Positions 17,299 through 25,576 of a DNA stretch of 64,000 nucleotides are shown here, one piece after another. How positions within the stretch are numbered: position 1 is the stretch's first letter; each line of letters begins with the position of its first letter. Position numbers and translations under genes: made by a program. The DNA is from Desulfocicer vacuolatum DSM 3385 (GTDB lineage: Bacteria > Desulfobacterota > Desulfobacteria > Desulfobacterales > Desulfobacteraceae), in NCBI RefSeq assembly GCF_900176365.1, contig NZ_FWXY01000018.1, positions 1-64,000 of the forward strand. Direction: 5' to 3'. The notes beneath the pieces were generated by a model that searched no databases, was not told the origin of the DNA, and worked only from the letters and a program-made list of their open reading frames with translations.

Positions 17299-18000
17299 TT
17301 ATCCTTTTATGTACCGGGCAAAACGTTTTGCCATGATCTCAGAAAAAACAAGCGCCACCATGGCAATGGCAATGGAAAGCACACAAAGCCGCATGGCCCC
17401 GTTCTCTCCTCCGGGCATCTGGGTTAAGGTGTAAAGTGCCAGGGGCAGGGTCTGTGTTTCGCCTGGAATATTTGAAACAAAGGTGATGGTGGCCCCGAAT
17501 TCTCCCAGACTTCTGGCAAAGGCCAATATAAGACCCGTGATGATGCCCGGCACCATCAACGGCAGGGTGATGGTGAAGAAAACCTTTATTTGCCCTGCCC
17601 CCAGGGTTCTGGCGGCAAACTCCAGTCCCTGGTCCATTCCTTCAATGGAAAGGCGCACCGAACGTACCAGCAGGGGAAAGGCCATCACGGCTGCGGCAAT
17701 GGCAGCTCCCTTCCAGTTAAAGGCAAAGGTCAATCCTGTGTATTTGTACAGGAATGCCCCCAGCACCCCCCTTCGTCCCAGCAGCACCAAGAGCAGATAT
17801 CCCGTGACCACCGGAGGCAGTACCAGAGGCAAATGGAGCAACCCGTCCAGAACGCTTTTGCCGGGAAATTTCAATCGGGCCAGCACCCATGCCGCTGCAA
17901 TGCCGGGGGGCAGGCTGCATAGCACAGCCCACCCGGATATACAAAGGCTCAGGCGCAGGGCTTCAAGCTCAATGTCCGTGAGGTGAAAAAAAGAGATCAT
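17299..18000 (-). CDS. modB: Molybdate ABC transporter permease
   Basis: A 233-residue inner-membrane permease with five to six TM segments. The EAA-like loop AARTLGAGQIKVFFTITLPL sits before LAFARSLGEFGATITF, the usual ModB signature. It forms the channel through which ModA-delivered oxyanion passes. The start overlaps the modA stop by 4 nt, showing translational coupling. Confidence 0.92.
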   Translation of the reverse strand: MISFFHLTDIELEALRLSLCISGWAVLCSLPPGIAAAWVLARLKFPGKSVLDGLLHLPLVLPPVVTGYLLLVLLGRRGVLGAFLYKYTGLTFAFNWKGAAIAAAVMAFPLLVRSVRLSIEGMDQGLEFAARTLGAGQIKVFFTITLPLMVPGIITGLILAFARSLGEFGATITFVSNIPGETQTLPLALYTLTQMPGGENGAMRLCVLSIAIAMVALVFSEIMAKRFARYIKG

Positions 18001-18785
18001 TTTACACTGAAGCCATATTTTTTAAAAATATTCCCGGCTTCAGGAGAGCTTAAGAACAAAAGAAAGGCCCGGGCTTCCGGGGTCTTTTGTCCGGCAATGA
18101 TGGCTGCGGGGTAGACAATGGCAGGATGAGAGTCTACCGGGAAGTCAGCAATGGTTTTCACCTTGGCAGAAATGGCTGCATCCGTGGCATATACCTGCCC
18201 CACCGGCACCTCCCCCCGGGCCACCAGGGCCAGGGCCGCCCTGACATCCTTGGAACGGACAATTTTGTTTTTGACGCTTTCCCACACCTTCAGGTTTTCC
18301 ATGGCCTTTTTGCCGTAGATGCCCGACGGAACATGATCCGGATCTCCCATGGCCATGTGCCCGCTGCCGATGAGGGTGGCAAGGGGAAATCCTTTTTCAA
18401 TGGTGACATCGGACAGGGTGCTGTCGTGGGGGGCGATGAGCACAAGGCGGTTGCTCAAAAGATTAAACCGGGTGCCGGGTTCTATTAACGCCTGTTTTTC
18501 CAGGTAATCCATCCATTTTTTGTTGGCAGAGATGTAAACCTGGGCCGGTGCGCCTTTATCGATCTGTCTTGCAAGGGTGGATGATGATGCAAAGGAGGTG
18601 ACGGCTTTAATGCCCTTTGTCTGTGAAAACAGGGCGGCAATGTCTGTGACAGCATTGGTGGTTGAACCGGCACTGAAAACAATGACGGACTTATTTTGTG
18701 AAATGGCCGGTGAGGATGCCAGAAGTGTGATCAAAACTGAAAAAAGCCATGCCCGGCGTGGGAGTGCGTTTTTAAAGAAATTCAT
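17997..18785 (-). CDS. modA: Molybdate-binding periplasmic protein
   Basis: A 262-residue protein with a signal peptide (about residues 1-29, ending SSPAIS) and the ModA fold. Conserved features are VFSAGSTTNAVTDIAALF, ASSSTLARQIDKGAPAQVYISAN, GHMAMGDPDHVPSGIYGKKAM and VGQVYATDA. The ASSS serine and GDP segments fit oxyanion binding. It is the first gene of modABC and is divergent from an HTH-PBP regulator likely to control it. Confidence 0.93.
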   Translation of the reverse strand: MNFFKNALPRRAWLFSVLITLLASSPAISQNKSVIVFSAGSTTNAVTDIAALFSQTKGIKAVTSFASSSTLARQIDKGAPAQVYISANKKWMDYLEKQALIEPGTRFNLLSNRLVLIAPHDSTLSDVTIEKGFPLATLIGSGHMAMGDPDHVPSGIYGKKAMENLKVWESVKNKIVRSKDVRAALALVARGEVPVGQVYATDAAISAKVKTIADFPVDSHPAIVYPAAIIAGQKTPEARAFLLFLSSPEAGNIFKKYGFSVK

Positions 18786-18818
18786 TTTTATTGCCTTGTT
18801 TTTTTGAGGAGGTATTTT

Positions 18819-18914
18819 ATGGTTGTATTGTTTAAAGATATATTGACGTGTTTAAATTGCACGTTGTATGTAATTGGTCAAGCTTTTTTTCAGCCCGGGC
18901 AAAGCAGGATTTAA
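18819..18914 (+). CDS. Possible 31-residue leader ORF
   Basis: An AGGAGGT sequence (18808-18814) precedes an ATG at 18819 at suitable spacing. The frame gives 31 residues with a CLNC motif and ends at 18914, inside the modA-regulator divergent region. The ribosome site is the strongest argument for translation. A TTGACG/TATGTA promoter-like pair (18843 and 18867) lies inside the frame, so either may be spurious. Confidence 0.3.
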   Translation: MVVLFKDILTCLNCTLYVIGQAFFQPGQSRI

Positions 18915-18957
18915 ATATGGGTGATCTGTTTGCAAAAACAGCTCAGTTTCATTATCA

Positions 18958-19001
18958 TGCTTTGTTGTGGGCAGAGCCGGATCAGAATATGGTCTGCTTT
19001 T
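18958..19001 (-). repeat. DR-A partial copy, minus orientation
   Basis: Only the hairpin-1 half of DR-A is present, reading on the plus strand TTGTGGGCAGAGCCGGATC and then GGTCTGC. It is in the leader of the HTH-PBP regulator, about 58 bp before its preferred start codon. Confidence 0.65.
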
Positions 19002-19058
19002 AAACAGGCTTTGAAGGATTTGCCAAAACCACGAAACACACCATGGAGCGCTCAGAAT

Positions 19059-20171
19059 ATGTCCAGGACAAAAACCCAGATCACCTGCCATGTAAAGGCC
19101 CATCGCCAATCAAAAGGGTGGTCCCAGTCACAACTGGCAGACAGGATCGGTGTCAAAAGACAGGCCATTTATGATATAGAATCCGGGCGGTATCTACCCA
19201 ACACAGCTGTTGCTCTTAAGCTTGCCAGGCATTTTGGCTGCCGTGTTGAAGATCTTTTTGTGGATGAGGCCCCCGGAGAAAAAGAAGCCGTGGTCATGGT
19301 GGGAACGCCCAATTCACAGCGAATTTCTGCAACCAGGGTCCGGGGACGGCTGGTGGGATTTCCCCTGAATGGACCCGGAACCATGGTGAATACCTTTACT
19401 TCTGCCGACGCCATTTTGTCCGACGACGGTTCCCTGGCAGAATTGTTGTGTCCCCCGGATTATCTGGAAAAGAGCATTCTTCTCATGGGATGTGATCCGG
19501 CCTTTGACATCCTAAGTTCCCATGTGGCACGCATTGCGCCGGATGCGCGGATCAATTGTCGTTTTGCCACCAGTCACCTGGCGCTGAAACGCCTGGGGCA
19601 GGGGTATACCCATATTGCCGGAACCCATCTGCACAATCGTGACCTCAAAGAATCCAATGTTTCCAAGGCTGTAGAGGCGCTTTCCGGTGACAGTGGTATT
19701 GTGGTGGGGTTTTCCATGATGGAAGAGGGCTTGATGGTGGCCCGGGGCAATCCCCTCAACATAAAAGGGTTGAAAGATCTTGTCCGGTCCGATGTTCGAT
19801 TTATCAATCGGGATCACGGGGCCGCACTGCGGGTGCTTCTGGATGATCTTCTCCAGAGGGCCGGTATTCCGGAAACGGCTGTTAATGGGTATGAAAACCT
19901 GGCATACAGCCATACCCAGGGAGCCCGGGCTGTCAATTATAATCTGGCAGATGCGGCCCTGGGGCTGCGGGTGATTGCCCATGCCTTTGACATGGATTTT
20001 GTGACACTGGATGCCGTGCGCTGTGATCTTGTCATTCCGTCGGACATGATGGCGCTTGCCACAGTGAAGGTGATGCTTGATGTTTTACAGTCCAGAGCCT
20101 TTAGGCAGGAAATCGTGGCCATACCCGGTTATGAAACCGGAATGACAGGAAAAATCATCGCTAAAGTGTAA
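19059..20171 (+). CDS. HTH (XRE) regulator with PBP-like sensing domain, molybdate type
   Basis: A 370-residue one-component regulator. Residues 1-70 are an XRE/Cro helix-turn-helix (GWSQSQLADRIGVKRQAIYDI, then LKLARHFGCRVEDLF). The rest is a PBP-like domain (PF12727 type), with the characteristic FINRDHGAALRVLLDDLL and AYSHTQGARAVNYNLADAALGL. Such proteins resemble ModA fused to a DNA-binding head and are associated with molybdate or tungstate control. It is divergent from modABC and so probably regulates that operon, taking the role of ModE. The start at 19059 has GGAG 11 nt upstream; the frame is open from 18921 through the DR-A remnant. Confidence 0.85.
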   Translation: MSRTKTQITCHVKAHRQSKGWSQSQLADRIGVKRQAIYDIESGRYLPNTAVALKLARHFGCRVEDLFVDEAPGEKEAVVMVGTPNSQRISATRVRGRLVGFPLNGPGTMVNTFTSADAILSDDGSLAELLCPPDYLEKSILLMGCDPAFDILSSHVARIAPDARINCRFATSHLALKRLGQGYTHIAGTHLHNRDLKESNVSKAVEALSGDSGIVVGFSMMEEGLMVARGNPLNIKGLKDLVRSDVRFINRDHGAALRVLLDDLLQRAGIPETAVNGYENLAYSHTQGARAVNYNLADAALGLRVIAHAFDMDFVTLDAVRCDLVIPSDMMALATVKVMLDVLQSRAFRQEIVAIPGYETGMTGKIIAKV

Positions 20172-20251
20172 TTCATTAAAAAAAGCTTGACTCTTTGGAA
20201 AAGGTTGCATAAGAATATGAGTAATATACATTTTTAAACAAGGATTTAGTG

Positions 20252-20335
20252 ATGAACCGATATTTTTACTTTTTTATATTTACTTTTCTTAGTGGCTTTT
20301 ATTTTACAAAGTCTGCTGATGGAAAGTATACGTAA
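20252..20335 (+). CDS. Possible 27-residue hydrophobic peptide
   Basis: The frame MNRYFYFFIFTFLSGFYF followed by TKSADGKYT is preceded by AAGGA at 8 nt and followed within 30 bp by a strong terminator. This makes a compact transcription unit. It looks like a signal-peptide or toxin-like peptide. The coding call is uncertain. Confidence 0.3.
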   Translation: MNRYFYFFIFTFLSGFYFTKSADGKYT

Positions 20336-20362
20336 AATATCGGAAAGATATAATGTGAATAC

Positions 20363-20413
20363 AAACCATGGGCAGACTGAAGAACTCAGTGAACCCATGG
20401 TTTTTTGTTTTTA
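20363..20413 (+). terminator. Intrinsic terminator
   Basis: AAACCATGGG and CCCATGGTTT form a perfect 10-bp stem around a 21-nt loop, followed by a T-rich tract TTTTGTTTTT. It lies between the HTH-PBP regulator and livK and ends plus-strand transcription from the regulator or the small ORF. Confidence 0.82.
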
Positions 20414-20807
20414 AGGGCTGTGGGTTTATACCTTCAGCCCTTTTTTTAGGCGGGTCCGGGATGGTTTTGACAGCCTGAATATTGATGGATATGGCTTGTC
20501 CGGTAATTTGATCCCTTAAAAAAATCTGGTAAAAGGTTCTGGTTTTAGTTGTCCCGGTTTTTGGGTTTTATTTCACATTTTAGTGTCCCTTGTAATCCTT
20601 CAATGCGCTTTGCACTTTGGAATGATGATGTCCTGAAAGTTGATGTTGTTAATTTCTATGGGTGTGAACGATTTCGGACATGTTTGAAAAATGGGTGATT
20701 GACGTGTAATTTCATGGGATTGCCGCCGATTCATCTTTTTTTACGCAGGTTCTTAGTGAAGGTGATCGTATTTTCAGTGAATACTTAAACGTAAGGAGAT
20801 TATTCAA
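20414..20807. other. livK upstream region
   Basis: About 390 bp with no supported gene. It must carry the promoter of the liv-type operon. A TAAGGAGA ribosome site precedes livK. No riboswitch consensus or sigma54 site was recognised. Confidence 0.4.
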
Positions 20808-21950
20808 ATGTTGTTACGAAAAACCACAATTGTTGTTCTGGCGATTTTACTTTGTCTCTCCCCGGCGGTGCTGCTTGCCAAGCCTGTGTATAAGATCGGG
20901 GGTATCTTTTCTTCCACCGGAAGGGCGTCTTTTCTGGGGGATCCGGAAAAGAAAACCATGGAGATGATGGTTGAGAAAATCAATGCCGCCGGCGGCATTG
21001 ACGGGCACATGCTCCAAGCGGTGATCTATGATTCTGAAGGTGACCCTGCCAAGGCGGTGAGTGCCGTGAATAAGTTGATTCACAAGGATAAAGTCCTTGC
21101 CATTATTGGACCCTCCACAACTCCTACAACCCTTGCCATTGTAAATTTTGTGGAGCGTGCACAGCTGCCTTTGATCAGCTGTGCCGCCGGTGTGAAAATC
21201 ACCTCTCCGGTGAAACCCTGGGTGTTTAAAACGGCCCAGAGCGACTTGCTGGCTGTGGCTGCTGTATATCAACACATTCAGGCCCGGGGTATAAAGAAAA
21301 TAGGGATCATCACCGTGGCCAACTCCTTTGGAGAGAGCGGTAAAAACCAATTGCTGGCCCAGGCCCCGGATTTTGGCCTTGAAGTGGTGCAGGCGGAAAG
21401 TTTTGGTGCCAAGGACACTGATACAACGGCCCAGTTGACCAAAATCAAATCTGCAGCTCCGGAAGCCATTGTGTGCTGGGGGACAAACCCCGGTCCTGCA
21501 GTGGTGGCAAAGAATGTAAAGCAGCTTAAACTTGATATACCCCTGTACCAGAGCCATGGCGTGGCCTCTCCCAAGTTCATAGAGCTTGCCGGTGATGCTG
21601 CCGAAGGCATTATTCTTCCCACGGGAAAAATTCTTGTCACCGGGCTTTTGCCGGAAGATGATGTTCAAAAGAAAATTCTGGAAGACTACCAGGTTGACTA
21701 CCAGGCGAAATACAAAGGCAATGTCTCTGGATTTGGAGGATATGCCTTTGATGCGGTGAATCTTCTTGCCAAGGCCTTAAAGGGCAGCAATGGGGATAAA
21801 AATAAAATTCGCCGGGCCCTGGAATCCATGGCACATCATGTGGGGGCAACGGGTGAATTTAATTTTTCTGCCCAGGACCACAATGGTCTTGCTCCCAGTG
21901 CTTTTGTGATGGTGGAAATCAAGGGCGGTACCTGGAAGCTTATTAAATAA
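20808..21950 (+). CDS. livK: Branched-chain-type ABC substrate-binding protein
   Basis: A 380-residue type I periplasmic binding protein with a signal peptide (about residues 1-24, ending VLLA). GGIFSSTGRASFLGDPE, the HDKVLAIIGPSTTPTTLAI segment and the AINFVE-like helix match the Peripla_BP_6/LivK family. Family members bind leucine-type amino acids but also aromatic acids, amides or urea. The operon ends in a PaaK-like ligase, so an aromatic or other carboxylic acid is a serious alternative to a branched-chain amino acid. An AAGGAGA site precedes the ATG. Confidence 0.88.
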   Translation: MLLRKTTIVVLAILLCLSPAVLLAKPVYKIGGIFSSTGRASFLGDPEKKTMEMMVEKINAAGGIDGHMLQAVIYDSEGDPAKAVSAVNKLIHKDKVLAIIGPSTTPTTLAIVNFVERAQLPLISCAAGVKITSPVKPWVFKTAQSDLLAVAAVYQHIQARGIKKIGIITVANSFGESGKNQLLAQAPDFGLEVVQAESFGAKDTDTTAQLTKIKSAAPEAIVCWGTNPGPAVVAKNVKQLKLDIPLYQSHGVASPKFIELAGDAAEGIILPTGKILVTGLLPEDDVQKKILEDYQVDYQAKYKGNVSGFGGYAFDAVNLLAKALKGSNGDKNKIRRALESMAHHVGATGEFNFSAQDHNGLAPSAFVMVEIKGGTWKLIK

Positions 21951-21954
21951 TTTT

Positions 21955-22080
21955 GCCCGGGGCAGATCCCCAATATGATCTGCCCGTGGCGGTTTATATG
22001 AAATACTGCGCAAAATCGGGGAGTATTTGAAGCTTCGTTGTGGGCAGAACCGCATCAGAATAAGGTCTGCCCGTGGCAGT
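21955..22080 (-). repeat. DR-A copy plus partial copy, minus orientation
   Basis: A complete minus-oriented DR-A (about 21993-22080) shows, on the plus strand, TATATGAAATACTGC, GGAGTATTTGAAGC, GTTGTGGGCAGAACC and GGTCTGCCCGTGGCAG. A truncated second copy lies at 21955-21992. The block separates livK from livH by 168 bp within the operon, leaving livH about 38 bp downstream. Differential expression of the binding protein over the membrane genes is a plausible effect. Confidence 0.88.
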
Positions 22081-22118
22081 TATATGAAACATATCAAGGA
22101 TCAAAAACAGGAAAATCC

Positions 22119-22994
22119 ATGCAGGAGATCATTCAATATCTTTTTTCCGGTATCACCACCGGAGCCATTTACGCCGTGATTGCCGTGGGGCTGTCCATGC
22201 TTTACAGCTCCACGGAGTTGATTAATTTTGCCCATGGTGAATTTGTAATGCTGGGCGCCATGGCCATTGTGACCCTGTGGGTTCACATGGCCCTGCCCCT
22301 GCCCCTTGCCTTTGCCGGGGCTGTGGCTCTGGGGTGCTGCATGGGGCTGTTGTTTGAGCGACTGGCCATTCGTACCGCCAGAACCCCCCAACCCATTGTG
22401 CTTGTGATCATCACTGTGGGGGCGTCTATTTTTTTGCGGGGGGTGGCCATGATCGTCTGGGGTAAAGATCCCTTTAGTGTTCCTGCTTTTTCCCGGCATG
22501 ATTCCATTGAAATCGCAGGGGCGGCCCTGTTGCCCCAGAGCATCTGGATTGTGGGGGCTGCGGTGCTGCTGGCCGGTGGCATTCATTTTTTTCTTAAAAA
22601 AACCCTGACAGGCAAGGCCATGGTGGCCTGTGCCGTTAATAAAAAAGCGGCCTGGCTTACAGGCATTCCTTCGGAAAAAATGGGGATACTGGCCTTTGCC
22701 GTCAGTACGGGAAGTGGTGCCGTTGCCGGGATTTTCATTGCCCCCATCACCATGAGCAGCTATGACATGGGCACCATGCTGGGCCTTAAGGGGTTTTGTG
22801 CGGCCATGATCGGCGGGCTTGGCAGCTTGTGGGGGGCCTTTGCCGGTGGTATTTTACTTGGGGTTTTGGAGTCCCTGGGGGCAGGATTAATATCCTCCGG
22901 GCTAAAGGATGCCATTGCCTTTATCCTGCTCTTGTTAATTCTTTACATCTGTCCCGGAGGACTGTTTTCTGCAAAAGAGGCAAAGCGGTTTTAA
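22119..22994 (+). CDS. livH: Branched-chain-type ABC permease LivH
   Basis: A 291-residue inner-membrane permease with about eight TM segments. SGITTGAIYAVIAVGLSMLY and ELINFAHGEFVMLGAM are the standard LivH start, and GFCAAMIGGLGSLWGAFAGG is the EAA-like loop. The start at 22119 follows an AGGAAAA site; an upstream in-frame ATG at 22038 lies inside the DR-A repeat and would add 27 repeat-encoded residues. Confidence 0.92.
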   Translation: MQEIIQYLFSGITTGAIYAVIAVGLSMLYSSTELINFAHGEFVMLGAMAIVTLWVHMALPLPLAFAGAVALGCCMGLLFERLAIRTARTPQPIVLVIITVGASIFLRGVAMIVWGKDPFSVPAFSRHDSIEIAGAALLPQSIWIVGAAVLLAGGIHFFLKKTLTGKAMVACAVNKKAAWLTGIPSEKMGILAFAVSTGSGAVAGIFIAPITMSSYDMGTMLGLKGFCAAMIGGLGSLWGAFAGGILLGVLESLGAGLISSGLKDAIAFILLLLILYICPGGLFSAKEAKRF

Positions 22995-22997
22995 ATT

Positions 22998-23966
22998 ATG
23001 GATGACAATAAAAAAAAACAATGGACTGAAAATACGATTTTTCTTGTGGTCATCCTGGGCTGCGGGCTGGGGGTGGACAACACCTATTATCTTCAGATCA
23101 TGACCTTTATCGGCATTAATACATTGCTGGCACTGGGGCTTAACATGCTCATGGGATATGCAGGCCAGGTGTCTCTTGGGCACGCCGCCTTTTACGGCAT
23201 TGGTGCCTACACCACGGCTATTCTTTCGGGAACATACGGAATTTCCCCCTGGGCGGCCCTGGTGTGTGCCGTTTCCTGTGCTGTATTCATCGCTTTTGTT
23301 GTGGGGCTTCCCACCCTGAAACTGTCAGGATACTATCTGGGCATGGGAACCCTGGGTTTTGGCATGATCGTTAATATTCTGTTCCGGGAGTGGAGCACCG
23401 TCACCGGCGGTTCTTCCGGCTTTGTGGGTATTCCCATGTTGGAGGCGGGTCCCGTCTCTTTTATGTCCGGCAGAAATTATTTTTTTCTGGTGTGGATGGT
23501 GGTTCTGGTGGCCGTTTTATTGTGTCGAAGGATTCTTTCCTCCCGCATGGGAAGGGCTTTAAGATCCATCCATGATGGAGAAAACGCCTCCCTTGCCGTG
23601 GGGGTGAATACCCATTTTTTAAAATTGCAGATTTTCATGTTCAGTGCGGCTCTGGGAGCTGTTGCAGGTTTTTTATATGCCCATTTTGTTATGTTCATCA
23701 GTCCTGAATCCTTTGGGTTCATGGTGTCTGTAAAGATGGTCACCATGGTGGTTATCGGTGGCATGGCAAGCGTATGGGGGGCTCTTCTGGGGGCTTCTCT
23801 TCTGACGCTTCTTCCCGAGGTCCTGCATGGATTTGCCGAGTATGAAATGATTATTTTCGGGTTAATTCTCATGGTGGTTATGATTTTTATGCCCCAGGGA
23901 CTCACCCGGGGGCTTTTGGACATATATGAGCATTCAAGAAAAAGAGATAAGCGTCATGGTAACTGA
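22998..23966 (+). CDS. livM: Branched-chain-type ABC permease LivM
   Basis: A 322-residue permease and partner of LivH. LGLNMLMGYAGQVSLGHAAFYGIGAYTTA and VVIGGMASVWGALLGA are the family signatures in their usual places. The start is 3 nt after livH, and the 3' end overlaps the preferred livG frame, consistent with one transcript and coupled translation. Confidence 0.92.
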   Translation: MDDNKKKQWTENTIFLVVILGCGLGVDNTYYLQIMTFIGINTLLALGLNMLMGYAGQVSLGHAAFYGIGAYTTAILSGTYGISPWAALVCAVSCAVFIAFVVGLPTLKLSGYYLGMGTLGFGMIVNILFREWSTVTGGSSGFVGIPMLEAGPVSFMSGRNYFFLVWMVVLVAVLLCRRILSSRMGRALRSIHDGENASLAVGVNTHFLKLQIFMFSAALGAVAGFLYAHFVMFISPESFGFMVSVKMVTMVVIGGMASVWGALLGASLLTLLPEVLHGFAEYEMIIFGLILMVVMIFMPQGLTRGLLDIYEHSRKRDKRHGN

Positions 23967-24798
23967 TAGTGTAAAAGCGTTTTCCAAACAAAGTCTCGGT
24001 TCATGTGATATTGAGTGCCCCAAAGATATCACCCGGTCCCATGATATTTTAAATGTGCGTAACTTGACCAAGATGTTTGGCGGGGTTACGGCCCAGGATG
24101 ATATCTCCTTTTCCATTGAACCGGGCATTGTGTGTGGCCTCATCGGTCCCAACGGTGCCGGTAAAACCACCTTGTTCAACATGATCACCGGCATTTACAG
24201 GCCGGACAGCGGACAGGTGTTGTTCAATGGCAGACCCACCCGTAAAATGGCGGTGCATCAACTGGTAAGGGCGGGCATTGCCCGGACTTTTCAGCATGTG
24301 GAGCTGTTTGGTTCCATGACCTTGCTTGAAAATGTGTTGGTGGGCATGCATGTGAGAACAAAAAGTGGATTTTGGGGAGCCGTTACCCGCATGCCTTGGG
24401 TCATGAGAGAAGAGCGCCGGGCCCGGGAAAAGGCTATGGATCTGCTGGAATTCACAGGCTTGACCCAATATGCCCATCGACCGGCCGGAGACCTTCCTGT
24501 GGGCCGCCAGAAAATGGCTGAAATTGCCAGGGCCCTGGCATCGGAACCAAAGTTGCTACTTTTGGATGAACCGGCCGCCGGGTTAAACCCTGTGGAAACC
24601 GAAGCCCTGGGTAAACTTATCCAGCGGGTAAAAGAAAGGGCCGTTACCATGATGCTGGTGGAGCACGACATGAGCCTTGCCATGGGAATTTCCGATAAAG
24701 TGATTGTTCTTGACCGGGGAAAGAAACTGGCAGAAGGCTCCCCCCGGGAAGTGCAGAATAATCAGGCGGTGATGGAGGCCTATCTGGGCCGGGGATGA
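23926..24798 (+). CDS. livG: Branched-chain-type ABC ATPase LivG
   Basis: A 290-residue ABC ATPase (280 if the ATG at 23956 is used, which overlaps livM by only 11 nt). Walker A is GPNGAGKTT, the signature region is LPVGRQKMAEIARAL, Walker B is LLLLDEP and the LivG-typical AAGLNPVETEALGKLI follows. The signature has GRQ in place of the usual SGGQQ core, as in many LivG proteins. A roughly 40-residue N-terminal extension precedes the ATPase core. Confidence 0.9.
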   Translation: MSIQEKEISVMVTDSVKAFSKQSLGSCDIECPKDITRSHDILNVRNLTKMFGGVTAQDDISFSIEPGIVCGLIGPNGAGKTTLFNMITGIYRPDSGQVLFNGRPTRKMAVHQLVRAGIARTFQHVELFGSMTLLENVLVGMHVRTKSGFWGAVTRMPWVMREERRAREKAMDLLEFTGLTQYAHRPAGDLPVGRQKMAEIARALASEPKLLLLDEPAAGLNPVETEALGKLIQRVKERAVTMMLVEHDMSLAMGISDKVIVLDRGKKLAEGSPREVQNNQAVMEAYLGRG

Positions 24799-24829
24799 CA
24801 AAACATCGAGAGCATTTTATGGGTAGACT

Positions 24830-25576
24830 ATGTTGAGAATCAAAAATTTAAAGTGCAGCTACGGCAGTATCGTGGCCGTGCATGGGGTGAGCCTTTCGGT
24901 GAAAAAGGGGGAACTGATCTCCATCATTGGTGCCAACGGTGCCGGGAAAAGCACCTTGCTGCTGGCCATTTGCGGTCTTTTAAAAAACTGGGAAGGGGAA
25001 ATTGTTTTTCAAGACAAAGACCTTAAGGGCATGTCCCCTCCGGCCATTGTTCGTTCCGGTATCAGCATGGTTCCGGAAGGGCGGCAGATTTTTTCCCCTT
25101 TAAGTGTCATGGATAATCTTAAAATGGGGGCATATACCATGTACCGCAAGGGGCTAAAATCCCAGGTGGAAGAAGATTTTGACATGGTCATGGAGATGTT
25201 TCCCATTCTCCGGGAGCGGGCCCATCAGCTGGCAGGGACCCTGTCCGGTGGAGAGCAGCAGATGCTGGCCATTGGCCGGGCCTTGATGGCACGGCCCCGT
25301 CTTCTGGTGCTGGATGAGCCATCCATGGGTTTGGCCCCCAAGATTGTGGAGATGATTTTCAATGTCATTACAACATTACAAAGCCAGGGGGTTACCATTC
25401 TTCTGGTGGAGCAGAATGCCCGGGCCGCCCTGAAAATTTCCCATCGCGGTTATGTGCTGGAAACCGGGAAAATGGTGCTCCAGGGAAGTGCGGATGAGCT
25501 GTTGGTGGATGATGATGTCAAACGGGCCTACCTTGGCCGGGATTATGGTGATTTTTATGACGGGAGGGATGCATAA
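24830..25576 (+). CDS. livF: Branched-chain-type ABC ATPase LivF
   Basis: A 248-residue ABC ATPase. The first strand is LKCSYGSIVAVHGVSLSVKKG, Walker A is GANGAGKST, the signature is LSGGEQQMLAIGRAL and Walker B is LLVLDEPSMGLAP. SMVPEGRQIF is the LivF-specific Q-loop segment. The stop codon shares a base with the ligase start codon (TAATG), so the ligase is made from the same message. Confidence 0.93.
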   Translation: MLRIKNLKCSYGSIVAVHGVSLSVKKGELISIIGANGAGKSTLLLAICGLLKNWEGEIVFQDKDLKGMSPPAIVRSGISMVPEGRQIFSPLSVMDNLKMGAYTMYRKGLKSQVEEDFDMVMEMFPILRERAHQLAGTLSGGEQQMLAIGRALMARPRLLVLDEPSMGLAPKIVEMIFNVITTLQSQGVTILLVEQNARAALKISHRGYVLETGKMVLQGSADELLVDDDVKRAYLGRDYGDFYDGRDA

